Below are positions 1 to 6,474 of a stretch of 11,711 bases of DNA, one piece after another. Position numbers and translations under genes: made by a program. This DNA is from Campylobacterales bacterium (GTDB taxonomy: Bacteria; Campylobacterota; Campylobacteria; Campylobacterales; Sulfurovaceae), in contig JAFGWQ010000183.1 of the NCBI GenBank assembly GCA_016937075.1, forward strand, positions 1-11,711, given 5' to 3'. The notes below the pieces were generated by a model that worked only from the letters and a program-made list of their open reading frames with translations, was not told the DNA's origin and made no database searches. Position 1 is the stretch's first letter. Each line of letters starts with the position of its first letter.

Positions 1-32
1 TAAAGAGTTCTTTAGAGCCGCCGTTAAAAGTT

Positions 33-53
33 AAAGCCGATTAATTGGCTTTT
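33..53 (+). terminator. Probable intrinsic terminator of an upstream gene
   Basis: AAAGCC (33-38) pairs with GGCTTT (47-52). A G-U pair and an A-T pair inside extend this to an 8-bp stem with a TTAA loop, and the right arm runs into a short T run (50-53). It lies just before the promoter of the first gene and would separate the operon from whatever lies upstream. The T tract is short, so termination may be inefficient. The 32 bases before it show no gene I can identify. Confidence 0.4.
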
Positions 54-65
54 GTAAATATAACT

Positions 66-75
66 TTGGTATAAT
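66..75 (+). promoter_or_regulatory. Promoter -10 region of the eight-gene operon
   Basis: A perfect TATAAT lies at 70-75, preceded by TTGG and T/A-rich DNA. There is no good -35 hexamer, which is normal for housekeeping-sigma promoters in Campylobacterota. Transcription would start near 82 and give a leader of about 15 nt before the ATG at 97, with AGGAG at 86-90 inside it. No comparable promoter is obvious in the tiny downstream gaps, so this probably drives the whole operon. The leader is too short for a riboswitch or attenuator. Confidence 0.55.
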
Positions 76-96
76 CATTATTAACAGGAGAATGAT

Positions 97-378
97 ATGA
101 ATATTTTTAATGAAGAAGATGATTTTTTGGTTACAACGCCAAAAGCAAATTATTTTTCAATTTCTAAGAATGCTAATCAAAATATCGTAGAAATGGAATT
201 TGAAAAAGTTCTTGAGCGCTTAGCAGTAGCAGAAAAACTCATGGAAGACAAAGGGTTGGAAGATGAGTTTGAGTTGGTATTGCATGAGATGCGCGCTATT
301 GGCAAAATGGAACTCGAAGATCGCGTAAACGGGCTTTTTTTAGAATTGGCCGGCAATATAGTCACACAGTGCGAATAG
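97..378 (+). CDS. DUF2018 family small helical protein
   Basis: This 93-residue, mostly helical, acidic protein has no signal peptide or membrane segment, so it should be cytoplasmic. The segment around residues 35-60 (EFEKVLERL...EKLMEDKGLEDEFELVL) resembles what I remember of H. pylori HP0242 (DUF2018). That protein has a solved structure in which two helical chains intertwine in an unusual pseudoknotted dimer. HP0242 also sits close to ispB and hemA, which supports the assignment by context. The cellular role of the family is unknown to me. The ATG start is supported by AGGAG 6 nt upstream and by the nearby -10 box. It is the first gene of the operon, 9 nt before the polyprenyl synthase gene. 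Family confidence is good; function is open. Confidence 0.8.
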   Translation: MNIFNEEDDFLVTTPKANYFSISKNANQNIVEMEFEKVLERLAVAEKLMEDKGLEDEFELVLHEMRAIGKMELEDRVNGLFLELAGNIVTQCE

Positions 379-387
379 GGGAAAGGT

Positions 388-1284
388 GTGCTTAACGCAG
401 TTGAGAGAAAAATAGAACAATATATTATTTCTTTGGAACATCCTGAAATATTGGCGCTTTATCGCAAGCTTCCTGCAGGCAAAAGATTACGTGCGAAATT
501 GATTTTATATATCGCAGGGAATAATATATCATCTATTATGCTTGCTTCAATCGTAGAGATGATACATGCTGCAAGCTTGTTGCATGATGATGTGATCGAT
601 GATGCATTGACACGCAGGAACAAACCGTCTTTAAATGCAATTTACGGTAATAAACTTGCTATTATGCTAGGAGATGTGCTTTATTCTAAGGGATTTAATG
701 AATTAAGCAAATTGGATGCCAAGATAGCTCAAATAGTTTCCGATGCTGTTATTAAATTGAGTATTGGCGAGCTTGATGATGTTGGAATGTCAAAAACATT
801 CAATACCGATAAAGAGCAATATATAAAAATGATCTACGGCAAAACCGCATCTTTGATAGAAGCAAGTGCTTGTAGTGCTGCATTGTTAGCCGGCAAGTCT
901 CAAGAGAAATATCGTATTTATGGAAAAAATCTTGGGTTGGCATTTCAAATGATCGATGATCTATTGGATGTGACATCAGATAGCCAAACACTCGGAAAAC
1001 CTGCTTTGCATGACTTTGAAGAAGGTAAAACCACTTTGCCGTATATCTACCTTTATGATGCTTTGAGTGATCAGGAAAAAGAGAGGTTGCGATCTTTGCA
1101 CGGTAAAATACTCTCGAAAATTGATAGTGCTTGGGTGCAAGAACAGATGAAAGCACACAATATACCTCAAAAGTGTTATGCCCAAGCAGCATTGCTGATA
1201 GAAGAAGCGATCACTTTGATGCAAACAGAAGGTGAAACCAAGCTGCTTTCCATAGCTAAAGAGATGATAGATAGGAAGTTTTGA
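388..1284 (+). CDS. ispB: Long-chain polyprenyl diphosphate synthase (octaprenyl-type)
   Basis: Trans-prenyltransferase that extends an allylic diphosphate with isopentenyl diphosphate to make the menaquinone side chain. At 298 residues it is slightly short for the family. Visible motifs are GKRLRAKL (31-38), which binds diphosphate but has Ala in place of the usual Pro; the first aspartate-rich motif DDVID (67-71), followed by two Arg (76-77); the second aspartate-rich motif DDLLD (190-194); and GKTTLP (213-218). The residue five before the first motif is Ala62. A small residue there is typical of long-chain enzymes, whereas short-chain synthases carry Phe or Tyr. Exact chain length cannot be read from sequence; hexaprenyl is common in this phylum. 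The start is GTG at 388 with AGGGG (377-381) 6 nt upstream. The stop TGA shares one base with the hemA start. It works upstream of the UbiD-type decarboxylase at the operon's far end. Confidence 0.9.
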   Translation: MLNAVERKIEQYIISLEHPEILALYRKLPAGKRLRAKLILYIAGNNISSIMLASIVEMIHAASLLHDDVIDDALTRRNKPSLNAIYGNKLAIMLGDVLYSKGFNELSKLDAKIAQIVSDAVIKLSIGELDDVGMSKTFNTDKEQYIKMIYGKTASLIEASACSAALLAGKSQEKYRIYGKNLGLAFQMIDDLLDVTSDSQTLGKPALHDFEEGKTTLPYIYLYDALSDQEKERLRSLHGKILSKIDSAWVQEQMKAHNIPQKCYAQAALLIEEAITLMQTEGETKLLSIAKEMIDRKF

Positions 1285-2591
1285 TGTATTATCAAATTGT
1301 TAGCTTTAATTATAAAAATTGTGATTTGGCAAATAGAGAAAAAATCAGTTTCAGAACAGATGATGAAAAAAAAGCAATGCTAGATCGTCTCGTTGGATTT
1401 GATTTTATACATGAAGTATTTATAGTCAGCACTTGTAACCGTACAGAAATTATTACTGCAAATAAAGATAACTTTGCAACTTACCATACTATTTTAGGTG
1501 TGATGAGTGAATATAGCGAAGTTAATTTCCATCAATTAAAAGAGATGATGGAGAGATTTGACGATGAAAATGCCGTTGGGCATCTATTTAGTGTAGTTTC
1601 ATCCCTTGATTCTTTGGTTATTGGAGAGTCACAGATCACCGGTCAAGTTAAAGATGCATTTCGCCTTTCTTTCAAGAATAATACTGCGGGCAAAAGGCTC
1701 AACCGACTTTTATCGTATGCGGTAAAATGCGCTGCTCAAGTACGAAATGAAACTCAAATTTCTGCCAATCCTATATCTATAGCTTCGGTTGCAGTCTCAC
1801 AAGCAGAAGAAATTTTGCAAGACACTATGGCAGGTATTACTGCTATAGTGATAGGTACGGGCGAGATGGGCGTATTGACCACGAAACATTTGCTGCGTTC
1901 TGGATGTGATGTCATATTGCTCGGAAGGGATATTGATAAAGCCAACAAGGCAATAAAAAACCTTGGTGATAATGTCAAAGTTGATACTGTTGATAATTTG
2001 GAAAAATATATTAACAGATATCGTTTGCTTTTTAGCGCTACATCGTCTCCTGTGCCGGTAGTTACAAAAGATATCATACATGAATGTGATTTTAGAAGAT
2101 TATGGTTTGATATAGCAATACCTAGGGATATAGAAGAGATAGAAGATGAAAAGATCACCATATATCGCATAGATGATCTGCGGGATATCTCTAATGCCAA
2201 TCATGCGCTTAGACAAGAGCAGGCATTTAGAGCCAGTGAAATAGTCTGTGAGTATCAACAAGATTTTTATCGTTGGCTTAAGGCATTATCTATCGAGCCG
2301 GTTATCAAAGGTATCAGAGAGCATGCCAATGCGGCTATTGAAAAAGAACTTGCAAGAGCTATCAAAAAAGGATTTGTTCCAGCAGAGCTTCAAGATAATT
2401 TACATAAATTGGCAACATCTATGTTTAATCAATTTTTGCACAAACCAACTCAAAAGATGAGACAAAGCTCAAAAGAAAAAGAAGGCATAGCCAGCATAGA
2501 AGCAATGCAGCATATTTTTGAAGTTAATACAGAAAATGTAGACCCAAAACAATATAAAGAAGATCACCACACAAAAGGATATAAAGCGTGA
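1284..2591 (+). CDS. hemA: Glutamyl-tRNA reductase
   Basis: NADPH-dependent reductase converting glutamyl-tRNA(Glu) to glutamate-1-semialdehyde, the first committed step of heme synthesis by the C5 pathway. The protein has 435 residues. The catalytic motif STCNRTE contains the nucleophile Cys51. H100 matches the conserved active-site His. GESQITGQVK (114-123) is the family signature, GTGEMG (191-196) is the NADPH-binding loop, and FDIAIPRDIE (275-284) and LHKPTQKMR (385-393) are also conserved. Domains run catalytic, NADPH-binding, then a helical dimerisation domain. A TTG at 1281 could start the frame two codons into the preceding gene. I chose ATG 1284 because AGGAAG (1273-1278) is 5 nt upstream and the TGATG junction is a classic coupled stop-start. 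The end overlaps proS by 4 nt (GTGA). Hydrophilic residues 395-435 form a low-conservation tail. Confidence 0.95.
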   Translation: MYYQIVSFNYKNCDLANREKISFRTDDEKKAMLDRLVGFDFIHEVFIVSTCNRTEIITANKDNFATYHTILGVMSEYSEVNFHQLKEMMERFDDENAVGHLFSVVSSLDSLVIGESQITGQVKDAFRLSFKNNTAGKRLNRLLSYAVKCAAQVRNETQISANPISIASVAVSQAEEILQDTMAGITAIVIGTGEMGVLTTKHLLRSGCDVILLGRDIDKANKAIKNLGDNVKVDTVDNLEKYINRYRLLFSATSSPVPVVTKDIIHECDFRRLWFDIAIPRDIEEIEDEKITIYRIDDLRDISNANHALRQEQAFRASEIVCEYQQDFYRWLKALSIEPVIKGIREHANAAIEKELARAIKKGFVPAELQDNLHKLATSMFNQFLHKPTQKMRQSSKEKEGIASIEAMQHIFEVNTENVDPKQYKEDHHTKGYKA

Positions 2592-4291
2592 AGTTTACAC
2601 AACTACTCATACCTACACTCAAAGAAGTACCAAATGACGCAACACTGGCCAGTCATATTTATTTGCTTCGCGGAGGATTTATTCAAGGAGTAGGCAGTGG
2701 ACTTTATAATTTCTTGCCGCTTGGAAAAATGGTGCTTGATAATGTACGCAATATTGTCAAAGAAGAGCTTGATGCCGTAGGTTCCCAAGAGGTAAGCCTT
2801 GGGTTCGTTACTCCGGCATCACTTTGGATCGAGAGCGGCAGATTTGAGAAATACGGAAAAGAGCTGCTTAGATTTAAAGACCGCAAAGATAACGAATTTG
2901 TGCTTGGGCCTACACATGAAGAGATGATGGTAAATTTGGTTAAACAAACAGTCAAAAGCTATAAACAATTACCTCTAAATCTATATCAGATAAATCTAAA
3001 ATTTCGTGATGAAATTCGACCTAGATTTGGACTCATGAGAGGAAGAGAGTTTCTCATGAAAGATGGATATAGCTTCCATGTCAACGAAGAAGATATGAAG
3101 CGTGAATTTACTCTTATGGAAGAAACATATAAGCGTATTTTTACTAGACTTGGACTTGAATTTAGAGTAGTTGACGCTGATAGCGGTGCAATCGGCGGCA
3201 GCGGAAGTAAAGAGTTTATGGTGCTTGCCAATAGCGGGGAAGATACTATTGTTGTATGTAAAAATTGTGAATACGGAGCAAATATAGAAGCAGCCGTTAG
3301 AAAGCCTGCAGTCTGCAACAGTGAAGCCCCGGAAGCAAATTTTGCCAAGTTTCATACTCCAAATATCAAGGCCATAGATGAATTGAGTGATTTTTTCAAA
3401 GTTGATCCATTTTACATCATGAAAACAGTTGCAATGAGAGCATTATATGATGAAGGCAAAAGCGAGATAGTTCTTTTTGTATTAAGAGGCAGTGATACAT
3501 TGCAAGAAACCAAAGCATGCAATGCCGTAAATGCGAATGAATTGATCGATGTTTCTGATGCCGAATTGGCCGAAGTTGGATTATATGCAGGATATATGGG
3601 GCCGCTGGAGGTTCCAAGCGGCATAAGAGTAGTAGCTGATGATGCTTTGAAAAATGCAGTTCAAATGATTTGTGGTGCAAACATTGAAAATTACCATTTT
3701 ATCGGTGTTAGCAGTGATAAAATGAACGTCGCATATCATGACTTAATAGCTGTCCAAGAAGGCGATAAATGTATTTGCTGCGGTGGAGAATTGACTTATA
3801 CAAAAGGGATAGAAGTGGGGCATATTTTCCAGCTCGGCACTCGTTATAGTGAGCCTCTTAAGGCAGAATTTTTAAATGAGCACGGCAAAACACAGCCATT
3901 TGTAATGGGCACCTATGGTATAGGAGTAAGCAGATTGCTCGTTGCAATTATTGAACAGCACCACGATGAGAAAGGTTGCAAGTGGACAAAAGAGAGCAGC
4001 CCGTTTGCAGTTGAGATCATAGTCTCCAATGCAAAAGATGAATCGCAGAGTAAGTTCGCCGAAGAGTTATATCAAGCGTTAAAAGCCAAGAAAATCAAAG
4101 TGTTGCTTGACGATCGCAAGGAACGCTTTGGATTTAAAATGAAAGATTATGAATTAATAGGTATCCCTTTCGCAGTAGTAGTGGGGCAAAAGCTTGAAGA
4201 AGACATGGTTGAACTGGTTTATAGAGATGGACGCGAACCTCTTGCAATAGATATTAAAGAGATTGTTGATGCAGTCGTTGAACTTATCTAA
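2588..4291 (+). CDS. proS: Prolyl-tRNA synthetase (bacterial type, with editing domain)
   Basis: Class II aminoacyl-tRNA synthetase charging tRNA(Pro), 567 residues, the usual length for bacterial ProRS. Class II motif 1 includes GSGLYNFLPLG (36-46), motif 2 is FRDEIRPRFGLMRGREFLMKD (139-159), and motif 3 is GTYGIGVSRLLVAIIEQ (441-457). The INS editing domain sits between motifs 2 and 3, about residues 225-400. Lys279 in IMKT falls where E. coli has its editing lysine K279, so hydrolysis of Ala-tRNA(Pro) is expected. Cys pairs at 224/227 and 395/398 flank the insert. The C-terminal anticodon-binding domain includes LDDRKERFGFKMKD (507-520). The start is GTG at 2588, inside the GTGA overlap with hemA, with AAAAGGA (2573-2579) upstream. 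Its place in a heme/quinone operon is conserved in the phylum but not explained by chemistry. Confidence 0.96.
   Translation: MKFTQLLIPTLKEVPNDATLASHIYLLRGGFIQGVGSGLYNFLPLGKMVLDNVRNIVKEELDAVGSQEVSLGFVTPASLWIESGRFEKYGKELLRFKDRKDNEFVLGPTHEEMMVNLVKQTVKSYKQLPLNLYQINLKFRDEIRPRFGLMRGREFLMKDGYSFHVNEEDMKREFTLMEETYKRIFTRLGLEFRVVDADSGAIGGSGSKEFMVLANSGEDTIVVCKNCEYGANIEAAVRKPAVCNSEAPEANFAKFHTPNIKAIDELSDFFKVDPFYIMKTVAMRALYDEGKSEIVLFVLRGSDTLQETKACNAVNANELIDVSDAELAEVGLYAGYMGPLEVPSGIRVVADDALKNAVQMICGANIENYHFIGVSSDKMNVAYHDLIAVQEGDKCICCGGELTYTKGIEVGHIFQLGTRYSEPLKAEFLNEHGKTQPFVMGTYGIGVSRLLVAIIEQHHDEKGCKWTKESSPFAVEIIVSNAKDESQSKFAEELYQALKAKKIKVLLDDRKERFGFKMKDYELIGIPFAVVVGQKLEEDMVELVYRDGREPLAIDIKEIVDAVVELI
3601..3622 (+). 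other. Intragenic hairpin in proS
   Basis: GCCGC (3601-3605) pairs with GCGGC (3618-3622) and TGGA (3606-3609) with TCCA (3613-3616), leaving one bulged A (3617) and a GGT loop. It is unusually GC-rich for this gene. It codes for GPLEVPSG in the editing domain, so it may simply reflect coding sequence. Confidence 0.3.
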
Positions 4292-4727
4292 GTATTTTTG
4301 GCTACTGCCTATTTTTTTGGTAGCTGAGATCTATACCTCATGGTATTTGGCTTCCATAATCGGTATTTGGTGGAGTATCGCTTGGATATTTGGTATGATA
4401 ATAATAGGCGTGGCACTTCTTAAGAGAACACATATAGCTATTGCCTTATCATTTCAATCATTCTTGGCATCTGGCGTAAGTATTAATGCTTTATATCGTC
4501 AAAATATTGCATATATTATGGGCGCGGTTTTGCTTATTATACCTGGTATGCTGAGTGATATAATAGGGTTTTTAATGCTGCTTTATGCTTTTTATTTGCA
4601 AACAATAGGTACAATATCACCTAAAACCAATCTTAAACCAAATAAAGGAAGTGATGATGTTATTGATGCGGAAATTATTAGTAATGATGCTATTGACCAT
4701 GACCGCAATGGTCACAATAGCTTGTAG
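4269..4727 (+). CDS. fxsA: FxsA family inner-membrane protein
   Basis: A 152-residue membrane protein of the FxsA family, named after the E. coli protein that suppresses F-exclusion of phage T7 when overproduced; its normal role is unknown. Hydrophobic segments are at about 9-28, 31-51 and 80-109. The last contains IIPGMLSDIIGFLMLL, matching the family's PGFxTDxxGLLLL signature. The hydrophilic tail has DDVIDAEI (129-136), like the DGE(Y/F) tail motif of other FxsA proteins. TTG codons at 4263 and 4266 extend the frame, but ATG 4269 has AAAGAG (4256-4261) 7 nt upstream and is preferred. The gene overlaps the proS 3' end by 23 nt and the next gene by 71 nt, so it is translationally embedded in the operon. 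In C. jejuni the equivalent place holds a small integral membrane protein (from memory). Confidence 0.85.
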   Translation: MQSLNLSKYFWLLPIFLVAEIYTSWYLASIIGIWWSIAWIFGMIIIGVALLKRTHIAIALSFQSFLASGVSINALYRQNIAYIMGAVLLIIPGMLSDIIGFLMLLYAFYLQTIGTISPKTNLKPNKGSDDVIDAEIISNDAIDHDRNGHNSL

Positions 4728-5511
4728 TGCCAAAGAAAACGTAGACGAAAAAACTATTTTAAAATTTGTCAAAAATCAAGTCGTAAAAAATAAAGATGTC
4801 AAGGTATTGGGCATAACGGTTCTTGAGAGAAAAAATGTCAAAGAACTGCCGGGTTGGGAAGTGTTGCTGGTTACCCTGCAATTGGAATATAATAATCAAA
4901 AACTAGATGCACCAGAGACATTTTTTGTTAGAGACAATGTGATTACTCCTGTATTGGTTGATCTAAAAACGGGTATAAATTATCGTGATGAAATAAAACC
5001 TACTGTTCCTAATGAAGTTTACAATAAAAATCATTTGTTAGCAGGAAATGTAAATGCAAAACATAAGATCTTGGTTTTTTCAGACCCATTGTGCCCATTT
5101 TGCCAAGAGATCGTACCTGAGCTCTTGAATGCTGCAAAATCAAATCCTGACGTGATGGCGGTTTATTATTATCATTTGCCGCTAAAGCAAATTCATCCTG
5201 CCTCCGCAGTTCTTACCCGCATAATGGAAGTTGCTCAAAAGCAAGGCAAAAATGATTTAGTAGCTAAGATGTATACATTGCAAATAGATCCAAGTGATAC
5301 CAATGAAACAAATTTGATCAATACTGTCAAGGCTCAAACCGGATTTGAAGTAACTCCGGCTCAAATCAATTCACCTGAGATAACAAACGCATTAACTCGT
5401 GATGAACAGATGGCATCAAGATTGATGGTTACAGGCACACCGACTATATATATAGACGGAAAACTAGATAAGCTTCGAGAAGGCTTTAGAGATTTATTAC
5501 CAAAGAAATAA
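4657..5511 (+). CDS. Exported DsbC/DsbG-like thiol:disulfide oxidoreductase
   Basis: A 284-residue thioredoxin-fold protein acting outside the cytoplasm. Residues 1-22 form a Met/Leu-rich signal peptide (RKLLVMMLLTMTAMVTIAC). TIAC could be a weak lipobox with lipidation at Cys23, or cleavage could be by signal peptidase I. Residues 30-115 resemble a DsbC/DsbG-type N-terminal dimerisation region. The catalytic domain has FSDPLCPFCQE with active site Cys146-Pro-Phe-Cys149 and the cis-proline loop TGTPTIYIDG (Thr261-Pro262). A CPxC site with Thr before cis-Pro matches DsbG (CPYC) more than DsbA. Isomerase or sulfenic-acid reductase activity is therefore more likely than oxidase activity, but this is inference. 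GTG 4651, ATG 4654, 4657 and 4666 are possible starts. AAAGGAAG (4644-4651) spaces best with 4657. It is absent at this place in the C. jejuni order I remember, so it may be an insertion into an older operon. Confidence 0.85.
   Translation: MLLMRKLLVMMLLTMTAMVTIACSAKENVDEKTILKFVKNQVVKNKDVKVLGITVLERKNVKELPGWEVLLVTLQLEYNNQKLDAPETFFVRDNVITPVLVDLKTGINYRDEIKPTVPNEVYNKNHLLAGNVNAKHKILVFSDPLCPFCQEIVPELLNAAKSNPDVMAVYYYHLPLKQIHPASAVLTRIMEVAQKQGKNDLVAKMYTLQIDPSDTNETNLINTVKAQTGFEVTPAQINSPEITNALTRDEQMASRLMVTGTPTIYIDGKLDKLREGFRDLLPKK
4691..4719 (+). other. Hairpin inside the fxsA/dsb overlap
   Basis: TGACCAT (4694-4700) is perfectly complementary to ATGGTCA (4708-4714) around a 7-nt loop. With a 2-nt bulge, TATT (4691-4694) can also pair with AATA (4716-4719). 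It lies 34 nt after the dsb start and just before the fxsA stop at 4725-4727, so it could affect coupling of the two genes. Two reading frames use this stretch, which argues for caution. Confidence 0.3.
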
Positions 5512-5514
5512 CAA

Positions 5515-6465
5515 GTGAAAGAATTAATAATAGCAACACGAGCCAGTGCGCTGGCCCTTTGGCAAGCATATCATGTCAAAGCTCATATAGAAAAACATTT
5601 TAATATCAAAGTTACGCTCAATGAGATAACATCTCAAGGCGATAAGATATTGGATCGTCCTTTGGCGCTCATTGGCGGCAAAGGGCATTTTACAAAGGAA
5701 CTTGAAGACGCTATGCTCGAAGGCAAAGCACATATGGCTGTGCATTCACTCAAAGATGTACCTACATATATCCCCGATGGATTAAGCCTAGTAGCAATTA
5801 CTCAGAGGCAAGATCAAAGTGATGTTCTCTTGTCGCATAAATATCCATCGCTTGATGCTTTGCCACAAGGTGCAGTTGTGGGTACTACGAGTTTGAGACG
5901 ACGAATGCAGCTATTGCATAAACGTCCCGATCTGAAAGTAAAAGATCTCAGAGGTAATGTAAATACCAGATTGCGCAAACTAAAAGAAGGCGAATATGAT
6001 GCTATCATTTTGGCTTATATAGGGCTGCACAGATTAGACCTTCTAAAGGACATTCCTTTTGTAGAAAAGCTATCTTTTATGCTGCCTCCAATGGGTCAAG
6101 CAGCACTTGCTATCGAAATTATTGACAACAATCTCTTATTGCTTGATATTGCATTGAGCCTTAATGATGAAGAAAGTTTTTGGTACACTAAATTAGAGAG
6201 GGATTTTGTCTCAGCTATAGGTGCCGGTTGTTCTGCTCCGGTGGCAGTCAATGCTTCTATGAATAATGATATGATTACAATAAGAGCTATGATAGGTTAT
6301 CCTGATGGAACACACATCATGGAGAGAAGTATGGAAGCACATTTTGAAGAAAGTCAAAATCTTGGATTTGATTTGGCAAAAGAGATGATAAAAAACGGTG
6401 CATTGGAGATATTAAAAGAGGCTGAAAAGCTTGCTTTTAAAGATGAGATGCCGCAAAGATTATAA
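5515..6465 (+). CDS. hemC: Porphobilinogen deaminase (hydroxymethylbilane synthase)
   Basis: Condenses four porphobilinogen molecules into hydroxymethylbilane in heme synthesis; cytoplasmic; 316 residues, typical length. Conserved elements run in order: ATRASALALWQ (7-17); GGKGHFTKELEDAML (54-68); AVHSLKDVPT (75-84) with Lys80 and catalytic Asp81; GTTSLRRR (123-130); LRGNVNTRLRKL (145-156) with substrate-binding Arg146 and Arg152; PPMGQAALAIE (191-201); and GAGCSAPVAV (236-245). In the last, Cys239 carries the dipyrromethane cofactor. These positions are offset by three from E. coli HemC, which fits (D84, R149, R155, C242). LAYIGLHRL (167-175) replaces the more usual LAxAGLxRL. The start is GTG at 5515, 3 nt after the dsb stop, with only a weak AAAGAA ribosome site, so coupling to the gene before is likely. 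Confidence 0.96.
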   Translation: MKELIIATRASALALWQAYHVKAHIEKHFNIKVTLNEITSQGDKILDRPLALIGGKGHFTKELEDAMLEGKAHMAVHSLKDVPTYIPDGLSLVAITQRQDQSDVLLSHKYPSLDALPQGAVVGTTSLRRRMQLLHKRPDLKVKDLRGNVNTRLRKLKEGEYDAIILAYIGLHRLDLLKDIPFVEKLSFMLPPMGQAALAIEIIDNNLLLLDIALSLNDEESFWYTKLERDFVSAIGAGCSAPVAVNASMNNDMITIRAMIGYPDGTHIMERSMEAHFEESQNLGFDLAKEMIKNGALEILKEAEKLAFKDEMPQRL

Positions 6466-6474
6466 AGGCACACA

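Noticed and set aside
1..14. Short palindrome TAAAGA-GT-TCTTTA at the window start
   Set aside because: The loop would be only 2 nt unless the inner pair opens, and the flanking context is cut off, so no role can be supported.
76..96. Heme- or tRNA-responsive leader (riboswitch or T-box) before the operon
   Set aside because: The predicted leader is about 15 nt, too short for any structured sensor.
800..1192. A 130-codon open frame antisense to the polyprenyl synthase gene
   Set aside because: It lies wholly opposite a gene with intact catalytic motifs and its product matches nothing I know. The other long antisense frames opposite hemA, proS, hemC and ubiD were rejected for the same reason.
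1281..1283. TTG start for hemA two residues earlier
   Set aside because: ATG at 1284 has better ribosome-site spacing and forms the common TGATG coupled junction; HemA proteins normally begin M-x-Y as this gives.
4651..4656. GTG 4651 or ATG 4654 as dsb starts
   Set aside because: They overlap or crowd the AAAGGAAG ribosome site, while ATG 4657 has 7-nt spacing from GGA. The product differs by only one or two residues, so a wrong choice matters little.
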